Positions 52,249 to 60,965 of a stretch of 64,000 nucleotides of DNA are shown here, one piece after another. The stretch is from NCBI RefSeq assembly GCF_011038975.1, contig NZ_JAAKEC010000004.1:1-64000 (forward strand), in the 5' to 3' direction. The position numbers and the translations under genes are program-made. Below the pieces are notes generated by a model. The model searched no databases. It was given only the letters and a program-made list of their open reading frames with translations, and was not told where the DNA came from. The DNA is from Adlercreutzia sp. ZJ176 (GTDB lineage Bacteria > Actinomycetota > Coriobacteriia > Coriobacteriales > Eggerthellaceae). Each line of letters starts with the position of its first letter. Within the stretch, counting starts at the first letter, position 1.

Positions 52249-54201
52249 CTACGCAAGCGGCCTTCGTTGGTAAAGACCGCAATCCAAGAAACCTAAGGCC
52301 CTGTAGTAACGGCGCGTGCCCACCGAGCTGATGACGTTCACGGCGACGTACCCCGCCGCCTGAGCCTGCGCGCACGCCTCCTCCACCAGGCGGCGCCCGA
52401 GCCCCGCATGCTGCGCGCCCTCGCCCGCTGCGTGCAGCCGCGCCACGCGCCCGTACACGTGGACCTCGCGGATCATGGCCTCGCGCACGGGCACGGGGAA
52501 CTGCGCGCGCTCCTCCGGTGTGAGGCACGGGGCGTCGAAGCGCGGGAGCGACAGCCGCAAGAACCCCGCGATCCTGCCCTCGGGCGTCACCCACTGCAGG
52601 AAGCGCTCCTGCGCCACCGACGTGGCGTACGTCACGCAATCGAGGCGCAGCGCGTCGAGCTCCACCGCGCCCGTCGCTATCTCGCGTTGGCGGATCTCGC
52701 GCACGGGGCGGCCCTCCGCGCGCGAGCGCTCATCCACGCGCGCCTCCACCAACTGGCGCAGGTTGGTCTTCTTGTTGCCCGCCACGATGTCGCCCGAGGA
52801 GATGTCGCGGATCATGCGCGAGATGCGCGTGTAGGCGGGCGTGGCGAGCACGTCTCTCACGAGCACGTCCACGAGCGCGTCCTCGGGATAGGGCGCCCAC
52901 GCGCCCGCTGCGTAGCGCTCCGTCAGCTGCGCGCTCTCCACCAGGCAGCACGGGTAGAGCTTCACCTCGTCGGGGAGGAAGCGCTCGTCGGTGACGAGCC
53001 GGCGGTAGTCGGCCACGTCGCCCACGGGCGAGGCCCCGAGGAGGTTCACCATGAAGTGCACGTGGATCTTGAAGCCGAACAGGCGCAGCAGCGAGAACGC
53101 CTGCGCGATGCGCGCGGGCGTCACGTTTCGCCGGTTCGCGCGCAGGATGGACTCGTCGAGGCTCTGGATGCCCATCTGCACCTTCGTGCACCCGAGGCGG
53201 CGCATGACGGTGAGGCTCTCGGGCGTGATGAGGTCGGGGCGCGTCTCGATCACGAGGCCCACCACGCGATGCGCGGCGCCTTCGTTGCGCGCGTGCTCGC
53301 GCTCGAGCTCGGCGAGGGAGGCGTGCTGGATGCGTGCGGCGCGCTCCCAGGCATCAGCGGCGTAGAGCGCGCGGACGGCCTGGTTGTACGTGCGCTCGCC
53401 CGCGGTGACGCGCTTCTGCTCGGCGCGCGTGAGGCGCGCGAGCTCGTCGGCGTCGCAGGCGAGGCCGCAGGACGCGTAGAAGGCCGCGCGGGCCGCGGCG
53501 TCATGGCGGGCGGAATCGCAGGTGGCGGCCGACGCAGGGCCGTCTGCCGCGTGGGCCGCGGCGCGAGGCGCAGCTCCTTCGCGAGGCGCGGGCGCGTCGC
53601 CCGCCTGGTCGCCTGCGTCGTTGAGCGCGCGGAAGAGCTCCGCCACGAACCACACCTGGTAGTCCTGCGGGTAGTCGCTCCACGTGCCGCCGAGCACGAT
53701 GAGCTCCACCTTGTCGGTCACGTGCCCCATGTCGGTGAGCGCGCGCAGGCGCGAGGTCACCTGCAGGTACGGGTCGAAGTAGTTGCGCTCGGCGCGCTGG
53801 CAGGCGGGCTCGTCGGCGAGGTAGCTCTTCGGCATGCGCACGTCGTTCGGGCAGTAGAGACAGTCGCTCGAGCAGGGGTGCGGCTTGGTGATCACCGTGA
53901 TGGTGGCCACGCCCGACGCGGTGCGCCGCGGCTTGGCCTTCAGGAGGCGCACGAGCTGCTCCTCGCATGCCGCGTCGACGCCCCAGCTCTCCCAACGCGT
54001 TGGATCCTCGGCCTTGCACCGCAGGTAGTACGGCAAAAGCCGCTTCTTCGCCACGCTCCGCGCGCCGTCGTGCATGGCGCGGTTGCGCCGCCGCACGAGC
54101 TTGTCGAGCCACGCCGCGTCAAGCGGCTTGCCGTCCTCGCCACAGCCTCGGCACCTCCCTGCCTTGATGGCTGCGATTATCTCCAAGAGCGCCACTTCCA
54201 C
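52249..54201 (-). CDS. Elp3 family tRNA uridine-34 modification enzyme
   Basis: About 650 residues. The radical SAM motif is CSSDCLYC (near residue 110), and KVQMGIQSLDE and KIHVHFMVNLLGA follow. The C-terminal GNAT acetyltransferase domain contains HAAGEGAQHAGLGRRLVEEA and ends with FLDCGLYQRRPL. Bacterial Elp3 adds a carboxymethyl group at tRNA wobble uridine. An Ala-rich insert (about 200-240) interrupts the radical SAM domain. Start uncertain: GTG 54201 lies 12 bases after AGGAGG; an upstream TTG at 54231 has no ribosome site. Confidence 0.9.
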   Translation of the reverse strand: MEVALLEIIAAIKAGRCRGCGEDGKPLDAAWLDKLVRRRNRAMHDGARSVAKKRLLPYYLRCKAEDPTRWESWGVDAACEEQLVRLLKAKPRRTASGVATITVITKPHPCSSDCLYCPNDVRMPKSYLADEPACQRAERNYFDPYLQVTSRLRALTDMGHVTDKVELIVLGGTWSDYPQDYQVWFVAELFRALNDAGDQAGDAPAPREGAAPRAAAHAADGPASAATCDSARHDAAARAAFYASCGLACDADELARLTRAEQKRVTAGERTYNQAVRALYAADAWERAARIQHASLAELEREHARNEGAAHRVVGLVIETRPDLITPESLTVMRRLGCTKVQMGIQSLDESILRANRRNVTPARIAQAFSLLRLFGFKIHVHFMVNLLGASPVGDVADYRRLVTDERFLPDEVKLYPCCLVESAQLTERYAAGAWAPYPEDALVDVLVRDVLATPAYTRISRMIRDISSGDIVAGNKKTNLRQLVEARVDERSRAEGRPVREIRQREIATGAVELDALRLDCVTYATSVAQERFLQWVTPEGRIAGFLRLSLPRFDAPCLTPEERAQFPVPVREAMIREVHVYGRVARLHAAGEGAQHAGLGRRLVEEACAQAQAAGYVAVNVISSVGTRRYYRALGFLDCGLYQRRPLA

Positions 54202-54224
54202 GCGATCCGGCTTCCTCCTGCTCC

Positions 54225-54253
54225 TTGGCAACGTCAGAACGGCATGTTAAAAT
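54225..54253 (+). promoter_or_regulatory. Near-consensus promoter of a candidate small RNA
   Basis: TTGGCA (54225-54230) and TAAAAT (54248-54253) are separated by exactly 17 bases, each matching the sigma-70-type consensus at five of six positions. The predicted start is near 54261. Confidence 0.65.
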
Positions 54254-54260
54254 GCCCAAT

Positions 54261-54341
54261 GAACGATGCCCCGCCGATCCGGGCAGCTTCGTTCTTTTGG
54301 GTCGAGCCCCGCGAGCCTGCAAGCATTAGCGGGGCTTTTCC
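54261..54341 (+). ncRNA. Candidate small RNA or attenuator with two hairpins
   Basis: Immediately at the predicted start, GAACGA-TGCCC (54261-54271) pairs with GGGCA (54281-54285) and TCGTTC (54289-54294), followed by four T. A second hairpin, AGCCCCGC (54305-54312) with GCGGGGCT (54329-54336), is followed by TTTCCTTT, an intrinsic terminator. The RNA would be about 80 nucleotides with no open frame. It lies between divergent elp3 and the methyltransferase gene, which has its own -10 element. A transcription attenuator is the alternative. Confidence 0.5.
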
Positions 54342-54411
54342 TTTGGGATACTCAGTATCGTTCGAGCATCATAGCACAGCCCCGCCCTCGCCTTCGAGGG
54401 CCATTGCGTAT

Positions 54412-54425
54412 TACAATGCCGCCCA
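54412..54425 (+). promoter_or_regulatory. -10 element giving a leaderless methyltransferase mRNA
   Basis: TACAAT (54412-54417) is followed by seven bases and ATG at 54425, with no ribosome site. The spacing is identical to the thrE case at 20515-20528. Confidence 0.5.
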
Positions 54426-55312
54426 TGGATCCCATCACCGCACAGAGGCTCAGCGACCTCACCCGCGACTTCTACCAGCGCGTAAGTGCGTCGTTCTCCG
54501 AGACGCGCTCACGCGCCTGGGAGGGTTGGGAGCGCATGCTCGAAGAGTGCGAAATCACGGGAGATGCGGGCGAGCGCGAACAGGCGAGCAGGTGCGAAGG
54601 CGCAGGCGAGGGCATGCGCGCAGGCGGGCAAGCGGACCTATTCGCAGCCGCCCACGCAGCCATGACCGCGCCCGAGCCGACCCTGCGCGTGCTCGACCTG
54701 GGGTGCGGCAACCTGCGCTTCGAGCGCTTCCTGGCCGCGCGTGCCGGCAGGCCCGTCGAGGCGTTCGCCGTGGACAACTGCGCGCCGCTCGTCGCGCAGG
54801 GCGCGCGCGACGAGTTCCCCGAAGACGTACGCATCCGCTTCCAGCTCCTCGACGTCACGGGCGCGCTGCATGCGGGAGCAGACCTCGTCCGCGCCCTCGA
54901 CGCGCCCGCATGCGACCTCGCGGTGGCGTTCGGCCTCATGCACCACGTGCCGACCTTCGACCAGCGCGTGCGCGTGCTCGAGGCGCTCGCCGACCACGTG
55001 CGCCCCGGCGGCCACGTGGCCGTAGCGCTCTGGCAGTTCGCCCGCAGCGACAAGCTGCGCGCCAAGGCCGAGGCGGCCACCGCGCGCGGATGCGCCGCCT
55101 GCGGGATTGACCCCGAAAAGCTCGAAGAGGGCGACTACCTCATGGGCTGGCAGGACGAGCAGGATGTCTTCCGCTACTGCCACCACTTCGACGAGGCCGA
55201 GGCGGACGCCCTCGCCCGCGCGATGGGGCCGCGCGCCCGGGAGGTCGCGCGCTTCTCGGCGGACGGGAAGGACGCGCCCCTCAACCGCTACCTCGTCTTC
55301 AAGGTCAGATAG
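54425..55312 (+). CDS. SAM-dependent methyltransferase, class I
   Basis: 295 residues from ATG 54425; ATG 54416 is also possible. Motif I is VLDLGCGNLRFERFLAAR near residue 90, with AVDNCAPLV and the acidic LLDVTG further on. LMHHVPTFDQRVRVLEALAD and VRPGGHVAVALWQFA complete the fold. It resembles tRNA wobble methyltransferases of the Trm9/ALKBH8 type and lies next to elp3, which would supply the substrate group; this link is an inference. An insert of about 35 residues before motif I is low complexity. Its 3' end overlaps ksgA by 25 bases. Confidence 0.8.
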   Translation: MDPITAQRLSDLTRDFYQRVSASFSETRSRAWEGWERMLEECEITGDAGEREQASRCEGAGEGMRAGGQADLFAAAHAAMTAPEPTLRVLDLGCGNLRFERFLAARAGRPVEAFAVDNCAPLVAQGARDEFPEDVRIRFQLLDVTGALHAGADLVRALDAPACDLAVAFGLMHHVPTFDQRVRVLEALADHVRPGGHVAVALWQFARSDKLRAKAEAATARGCAACGIDPEKLEEGDYLMGWQDEQDVFRYCHHFDEAEADALARAMGPRAREVARFSADGKDAPLNRYLVFKVR

Positions 55313-56235
55313 GCCTCGCCGAGCGCCACGAACTCCTGCACGTCGAGGGTCTCCCCGCGGCGCTTGGGGCTGATGCCGGCGCTCTCGAGCAGGTCCTCGA
55401 CGCGCGCCGCAACCGCGCAGCCCTGCGCGCCCCGGCCCGCGAAGTACGTCTTGCACGAGTTCGCGATGGTCTTGCGACGGCTGGCGAAGGCCGCGTCGGC
55501 CATAGTGCACGTCGCCCGCACCACCTCAGGAGCAAGCGGCGCGCCGTCGGCGCCCGCGGGCGTGCGGCGGTTCAACCTCAGCACCGCGCTGTCGACGTGC
55601 GGCGGCGGGAAGAAGTTGCCCGGGCTCACCGCGAAGCGCCCCGCAGGCTCGGCGTACATCGAGAGCTTCACCGTGTACGCGCCGTAGTTCTTGCTGCCCG
55701 GCGCGGCGGCCATGCGGTCGGCCACCTCCTTCTGCACCATCACCGTGGCGCTCTCGATCCCACCGAAGCGCTCGAAGAACCCCAGCACTACCGTGGCCGC
55801 CACCGCGTAGGGCAGGTTCGCCACCAGCTTGTTGGGGAAGGTTCGCGCTGCCCCCTCGACGGGGCAGCGCGCGAGGGCGGCCTCGACGTCGCCCTCCGTC
55901 AGGTCGAGGGCGTCCTTGCTGATGAGCGCGAAGCGGTCGGGCCATGCCGCGAGGGTCTCCGCGAGCACGGCGGGGAGGTCGGCGTCGCGCTCGACCGACA
56001 CCACGCGCCGCGCGCGCTTGAGCAGCGCGACGGTGAGCGTGCCGATGCCCGGCCCCACTTCGAGCACGTCGTCGCCGGCGTCCAGCTCGGCGAGCGCGAC
56101 GATCTTGCGCAGGACGTCGTCGTTGACGAGGAAGTTCTGGCCGAGCGCATGCTTGGTCGCAAGCCCGTGGCGCTCGAGCACCGCGCGCGTGGCCGCCACG
56201 CTGGCCAGCGGCGACAGCCGCTCGGCGCTACCCAC
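55288..56235 (-). CDS. rsmA: 16S rRNA dimethyladenosine transferase
   Basis: 315 residues from GTG 56235. The SAM motif is VLEVGPGIGTLTVALL, and the catalytic NLPYAVAATVVL loop is intact. HALGQNFLVNDDV and FPPPHVDSAVLRL are KsgA hallmarks. It dimethylates two adjacent adenosines near the 3' end of 16S rRNA. The start overlaps the reductase stop by eight bases, with AAGGG upstream; the exact start is less sure. Confidence 0.93.
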   Translation of the reverse strand: MGSAERLSPLASVAATRAVLERHGLATKHALGQNFLVNDDVLRKIVALAELDAGDDVLEVGPGIGTLTVALLKRARRVVSVERDADLPAVLAETLAAWPDRFALISKDALDLTEGDVEAALARCPVEGAARTFPNKLVANLPYAVAATVVLGFFERFGGIESATVMVQKEVADRMAAAPGSKNYGAYTVKLSMYAEPAGRFAVSPGNFFPPPHVDSAVLRLNRRTPAGADGAPLAPEVVRATCTMADAAFASRRKTIANSCKTYFAGRGAQGCAVAARVEDLLESAGISPKRRGETLDVQEFVALGEAYLTLKTR

Positions 56236-57070
56236 GGCGCGCGCCGCCCTTGTGCTTCTTGCTCCTGCCGCCCTGAGAGGAGCCGCCCCGGGGCTTGCCG
56301 CCCTGCGGGGAAGTCCCCTGCTTGCGCGGCTTGGATGACCGGGGCTGCTGGGACTGCTGGGATCGTTGGGGCTGCGGGGGCTGCTGGGGCTGCGCGTCGC
56401 CCCCGGCCTTGGCCGCCTCACCCTCGCCAGCCGCGCCGAGGGCGGCGAAGCCTCCCACGGGCGGGAGGGGGTATTCCTCGGCCTCGGCCGTGATCTCGCC
56501 GTTCTCGTCAATCTTCCCCACCCAGTCGAGCACGAGCTCGAGCTCGAAGCCCGCGCAGGCGAACGCCGAGCGCACGCACCCGATGAGCGGCTCGAAGCCG
56601 TGCGGGTCGCCGCCCTCGCCCACCACATGCAAGACCATCGGGCGTTTGGGCTGCGCGCGCACGTCTGACCAAAAGTACGGCTGCAGGCGGTCGAGCAGGC
56701 ACTTGAGCTGGGCCGGAGCGCCCGCGAAGTACACCGGCGACACCACGATGAGCTCGTCGGCCGCGTCGAGGTGCTTGCGCACCTCGGTCATGTCGTCGTG
56801 GATCACGCAGCGGTGCACGAGCGCGTCGCTCGCCGCCACCGCAGGCCCCACGGCCAGGTTGTCGTCGCTTTCCGGCAGCTTGTCGGGTGCCTCCGTGGCC
56901 GCGCGGCACGCGTCGCACCCGCGGCACGGCCCCACCTCGATGCTCGCCACCGACACGATGGACACGCCGTCCTCCGGGCACTCGTCGATGCACGCGTTGA
57001 ACAGCTCGTCGGCCAAGCTCGCGCTGCGCCCGTTCGTACGCGGCGACCCCACCACAATGACTCGATGCAT
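56228..57070 (-). CDS. NAD(P)H-dependent FMN reductase-like protein with basic tail
   Basis: 280 residues from ATG 57070 (AGAGG six bases upstream; ATG 57076 possible). The flavodoxin-like fold shows VVGSPRTNGRSASLADEL with the FMN phosphate loop, CRGCDACRAA and VVSPVYFAGAPAQLKCLLDR. It belongs to iron-sulfur flavoprotein-like reductases. The last 75 residues are low complexity, rich in Gln, Pro, Ser, Gly and Lys, and could bind nucleic acid or be disordered. Next to ksgA. Confidence 0.8.
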   Translation of the reverse strand: MHRVIVVGSPRTNGRSASLADELFNACIDECPEDGVSIVSVASIEVGPCRGCDACRAATEAPDKLPESDDNLAVGPAVAASDALVHRCVIHDDMTEVRKHLDAADELIVVSPVYFAGAPAQLKCLLDRLQPYFWSDVRAQPKRPMVLHVVGEGGDPHGFEPLIGCVRSAFACAGFELELVLDWVGKIDENGEITAEAEEYPLPPVGGFAALGAAGEGEAAKAGGDAQPQQPPQPQRSQQSQQPRSSKPRKQGTSPQGGKPRGGSSQGGRSKKHKGGARRG

Positions 57071-57227
57071 GCTCATCCTCTCCTCGTCAGCCGCCGCCTC
57101 GCGGCTCGCCATCGCCCCACATCGTCGGCCGCTCGCGGCCCTTCGCCACCCGCAGCCGCCCCGCAGTCCCGCCGCCGACCGCGCCCGCTGCGCCAGCAGC
57201 GCCCGTCACCGCTGTCCGCCGACCGCC

Positions 57228-58208
57228 CTAGCGCGGCGCGCCCGCCTGCCAGGCCGTCGGCTTGCGGTCGAGCAGCTCCAGCGCGTTTCCCTGCGTCGCG
57301 AGCAGAAGCGCGCGACGCTCGTCCTCATCATCTGCGCCGCGCACCTCGCACAGGCGCTCGGCCGTGAACACCATCTGCGCCGGCTCGCACTTCTGCCCGC
57401 GCAGGGGCTTCGGCGCCATGTAGGGCGCGTCGGTCTCCAGCAGCAGCTGCCCGACCGGCACGCGCGCTGCCGCGTCGCGGATCGCGTCGGCGTTGCCGAA
57501 CGTGATCGCGCCGCCGAACGACACCCGGCACCCCGCCTCGATCCACGGCTCGAGCGCCTCCCACGTGTCCGTGAAGCAGTGCAGCAGGACCCCCGCCTCG
57601 GGGATCCCCTCGTCCTGCACGATCTCCCACGCGTCGGCGAGCGCCTCGCGCACGTGCAGCACCACGGGCAGGCCCGCCTCCTTCGCCAAGCACAGCTGCG
57701 CGCGGAAGACGCGCTTCTGGTCGGCCACCGGCGAGAAGTCGTAGTGGTAGTCCAGCCCGATCTCGCCGAGCGCCACCACGTCGGGCTTGCGCAGCCACGC
57801 GCGCAGCTTTTCCTCGAGCGCCGCGTCGTAGTGCGCGGCGTTGTGCGGATGGCAGCCAGCCGCAACCTTGACCCGCGGCACGCGCGGGCGGGGCGTCCCT
57901 CAACAGTGCGGCACCGCGCGCTGCATGCTGACGGCGGCCTGGTGCGTCCACGGCCGCAAGCGGCCGAACACCGCCTCGTCGTCCTCGAACACGTCGAGCA
58001 CCGTGCAGACGAAGCTCACGCCGGCGAGCCCCGCGCGCGCGAGGGCGCGCACCGGGTCAGCCAGGTACTGCAGGTGCGTGTGCGCGTCGGCGAGCGTCAC
58101 GTCGAACGTCGGGGCCGCCACGGCCTTCCACGCGCCGTTCTTCTTCCTCACGCGGAACAGGTCGTCCGCGGACAGGGGCTCCTCGCCCGCCAGCAGCTCT
58201 TCACTCAT
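57228..58208 (-). pseudogene. tatD: TatD family hydrolase interrupted by an in-frame TGA
   Basis: Both parts lie in one frame. The first (58208 to 57903) has DAHTHLQYLADPV; after TGA at 57900-57902 the same frame continues with VAAGCHPHNAAHYD, GEIGLDYHYDF, LHVREA, LHCFT and ETDAPYMAP. All TatD metal ligands are present across the two parts. ATG 58208 has AGGAAGG six bases upstream. It encodes a metal-dependent nuclease or peptidase-like hydrolase. The TGA follows VPHC and precedes GTPRPRVPRV. It may be a nonsense mutation, a sequence error or, less likely, recoding. The gene lies directly downstream of metG, as often seen. Confidence 0.85.
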
Positions 58209-58262
58209 CGGCAGCCTTCCTCTCCTCTCACGCGCCACGCGCCGCGCCGTCGCGGGGCGCGC

Positions 58263-59855
58263 CTACTCCACGCCCAGGTCGATGGCGTCCACGTCGAGGC
58301 GCGGGAACAGCACGTCGCCGACCTCCACCGCGTTGCCGGCGGGCAGCTGCCCCCACGCGGTCGCGGCCTCGATGTCGGCCACGGCCGTGATGTCGCCGAG
58401 CGACAGGCGGCGAAACACCTCGGCGGAGGTGTTCGGCGCGAACGGCGCCATGTACAGCGCCGTGATGCGGATGGCCTCGAGCAGGTTGTACATCACGAAG
58501 GCCAGGTCATCGGCGCGCTCGGGGTCCTTCGCCAGCTTGAAGGGCTCCGTCTCCTCGATGTAGCGGTTCGCGCGCTCGGCGAGCTTCTGCACCGCCGCGG
58601 CGGCCGCGGTGAAGTCGACTTCGGCCATGGCCGCGTCGTAGGCCGCGTACAGGCCCGACGCCACCTCGGCCAGCGGGTTCTCGGCGCCCGCGAGCCCCTC
58701 GGGCACGCGCGGCACCTGCGCGCCGAAGTACTTCTTGGTCATGTTGGTCACGCGGCTCACGAGGTTGCCCCACGTGTTCGCCAAATCGGCGTTGTACACC
58801 TGCACCATGCGCTCCATGGAGATGTTGCCGTCGTGCCCGAACTGCACGTCGCTCATGAAGTAGTAGCGGTACGCGTCCACGCCGAAGACCTTCACCAGGT
58901 CGGCGGGCATGAGGCCGTTGCCCTTGGACTTCGACATCTTCTCGCCCTTGGTGAGCAGAAAGCCGTGGCCGAACACCGTGTTCGTAACGGGCAGGCCCGC
59001 GGCCATGAGCATGGCCGGCCAGATCACGCAGTGGAAGCGCGTGATGTCCTTGCCCACGAAGTGATAGCGCATGGGCCAGGAGCGCTCGAACTCGCCTGCG
59101 CGCTCGTCCTCGTCGCCGTACCCGATGCCCGTGAGGTACGCGAGCAGCGCGTCGGCCCACACGTAGGCCACGTGCCCCTCGTCGAACGGCAGCGGCACGC
59201 CCCAGTTGAACGTCGAGCGCGAGATGGAGAGGTCCTTCAGGCCCGCGCTCACGAACGACACGATCTCGTTGCGGCGCGTCTCGGGGCGGATGAACTCAGG
59301 GTGCTCCTCATAGAACGCCAAAAGCGGCTCCTGGAAGTCGGACAGCTTGAAGAACCAGTTCTCCTCACCCGAGGCCATCAGCTGCACGGGGCGCTTGCAG
59401 TCGGGGCACACGAACTGCCCCTCCTCGTTCTTCTCGAGGTCGCTCTCGGCGTAGTAGGTCTCCTCGTGCACGCAGTACCAGCCCTCGTAGCTGCCCTTGT
59501 ACAGGTAGCCGCGATCGTAGAGGTCCTGCCAGAACTTCTGCACGGTGCGCGCGTGGCGCGGCTCGGTGGTGCGCACGAAGTCGGTGTAGGTGATGCCGAG
59601 CAGGTCCCACGCGTCGCGGAAGGCGGGCTCCATGGAGTCGCACCACTCCTGCGGCGTCATGCCCTTCGCGGCGGCGGTGTCGGCCACCTTCTGGCCGTGC
59701 TCGTCCATGCCCGTCACGAACGACACGTCGTAGCCGTTCATGCGCTGGTAGCGCGCCACGGTGTCGGCGGCAACGGTGGTGTAGGCCGTGCCGAGGTGCG
59801 GCGCGGCGTTGACGTAGTAGATGGGGGTGGTGAACGAGTAGGTTCCCTTGGACAT
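58263..59855 (-). CDS. metG: Methionyl-tRNA synthetase
   Basis: 530 residues from ATG 59855 (AAGGAG eight bases upstream). TTPIYYVNAAPHLGTAYTTV holds the HIGH-type motif (PHLG) and GEKMSKSKGN the KMSKS motif. CPDCKRP marks the zinc-binding knuckle. The C-terminal tRNA-binding dimer domain is absent, as in the short form. Its neighbour order metG-tatD-ksgA is common in Gram-positive-type genomes. Confidence 0.96.
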   Translation of the reverse strand: MSKGTYSFTTPIYYVNAAPHLGTAYTTVAADTVARYQRMNGYDVSFVTGMDEHGQKVADTAAAKGMTPQEWCDSMEPAFRDAWDLLGITYTDFVRTTEPRHARTVQKFWQDLYDRGYLYKGSYEGWYCVHEETYYAESDLEKNEEGQFVCPDCKRPVQLMASGEENWFFKLSDFQEPLLAFYEEHPEFIRPETRRNEIVSFVSAGLKDLSISRSTFNWGVPLPFDEGHVAYVWADALLAYLTGIGYGDEDERAGEFERSWPMRYHFVGKDITRFHCVIWPAMLMAAGLPVTNTVFGHGFLLTKGEKMSKSKGNGLMPADLVKVFGVDAYRYYFMSDVQFGHDGNISMERMVQVYNADLANTWGNLVSRVTNMTKKYFGAQVPRVPEGLAGAENPLAEVASGLYAAYDAAMAEVDFTAAAAAVQKLAERANRYIEETEPFKLAKDPERADDLAFVMYNLLEAIRITALYMAPFAPNTSAEVFRRLSLGDITAVADIEAATAWGQLPAGNAVEVGDVLFPRLDVDAIDLGVE

Positions 59856-60014
59856 GAGTTGTGCTCCTTCCGAGCGCGCCGGCCAATGGCGCCCGCGCAC
59901 CCACATGCGGCCCCGCGACCAATGACATCGCGCGCCTCGTACGGTTCATTGCATAAGCCGTATGATTCTAGCACTAACGGGAGGCTCAAGGGGCGAAGAG
60001 GAGGCGCGGCGCCC

Positions 60015-60725
60015 CTACTCCTGCGGGCCGGGGAAGTACGGACACGCGGTGCGCAGGCACTCCTTGTTGCGCGGGTAGTGCGTGCACGTGATGCGCTCGG
60101 GCATCTCCATCTGCACGCCGAGCGTCTCGCCCACGTACGCCGCGGTCACCTCGATGGCGGAGAACCCCGTGCGCTTGCAGCAGCGCGGGCCGCCCAGATC
60201 AGCCAGGCGCCCCAAGATGAGCGAGGTCAGACGCTGGGTGCGCGCCCACGGGTCGCGCGTCATGGGCGTCGATCCCGCCACGATGGAGTAGAACTGCCCC
60301 GCGCTCGTGGCGGCGCCGCACGTGCCCCAGAAGCCGCACGTGCCGCCCGGCACCTGCAGCGAGCGCTTCCTCAGCTCGGCGAGCCCCTTCTCCAAGTCGA
60401 CGTCGCCGCCGGCGTTCGCGTACGCCGTCATGAGCGCCGCGCCCACGAGCGTGTGGTGCTCGGGCCCGTTCGGGAACACCGCCCTGTCGGCCATGAGCGC
60501 CTGCGCGATCTCCACCGGGTTCTTCGACGCGCACGTCGTGCAGAAGTCCATGATCCACGCCACGCCGCCCGCGCGGTGGCACGCGTCGCACACGTAGTGC
60601 CCCGCGGTGCAGATGGAGTGCCCCGTCTCCCTCTTCCCGCAGAGGTGGCACGTCACCTCCTGGGCCTCCTCGAAGTAGTCGAGCGGCTCCCCGCACACCA
60701 GGCACACGGCCAATCCAGCTGACAT
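60015..60725 (-). CDS. Cys-rich protein, DUF5714-like
   Basis: 236 residues with 20 or so Cys. CLVCGEPL, CHLCGKRETG, HYVCDACHR and FCTTCASKNP lie in the first 70 residues, followed by GGTCGFWGTCGAATSAGQFY, PRCCKRTGFSAI and CPYFPGPQE. It looks like a metal or iron-sulfur binding protein. I recall this pattern as DUF5714, encoded by many anaerobes; the function is unknown. GAGGAG precedes ATG 60725. Confidence 0.75.
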   Translation of the reverse strand: MSAGLAVCLVCGEPLDYFEEAQEVTCHLCGKRETGHSICTAGHYVCDACHRAGGVAWIMDFCTTCASKNPVEIAQALMADRAVFPNGPEHHTLVGAALMTAYANAGGDVDLEKGLAELRKRSLQVPGGTCGFWGTCGAATSAGQFYSIVAGSTPMTRDPWARTQRLTSLILGRLADLGGPRCCKRTGFSAIEVTAAYVGETLGVQMEMPERITCTHYPRNKECLRTACPYFPGPQE

Positions 60726-60797
60726 CGCATCTCTCCTCTCTTGATTACGCTTATCTTCGCACGTTTTGCGCGCAATCTCGCATGGCTTCGCGCGAAA

Positions 60798-60910
60798 GCG
60801 GTATCAGAACGCGTGTTTCTCGCCCCGCCTCTGACCTGGAACTATTCCAAGAAACACCAGATCATAAGGGTAGTCTGCAAAGGCGCGAGAAACACGCGTT
60901 CTGATACCGC
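60798..60910. repeat. 26-base perfect inverted repeat with 61-base centre
   Basis: The arm at 60798-60823 is the exact reverse complement of 60885-60910. Each arm contains a near-palindrome AGAAACACGCGTTCT or its complement. The centre (60824-60884) holds no gene. It lies in the gap between the Cys-rich gene and the ABC importer operon and could fold into one long hairpin or be a miniature transposable element. Confidence 0.85.
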
Positions 60911-60965
60911 GCCACCGCCTCCCACACCCACACGCGCCGCGCGCCCCCACGTCGCCGCACGCGGA

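Noticed and set aside
57840-57905. Selenocysteine codon with a SECIS element in tatD
   Set aside because: The hairpin is only six base pairs, GC-rich stems arise often here, TatD is not a known selenoprotein to me, and FdhF in the same window uses Cys.
56295-60722. Open frame of nearly 1500 codons on the plus strand
   Set aside because: It runs antisense through the reductase, tatD, metG and Cys-rich genes, all of which have clear family motifs. It is a consequence of GC-rich codon use.
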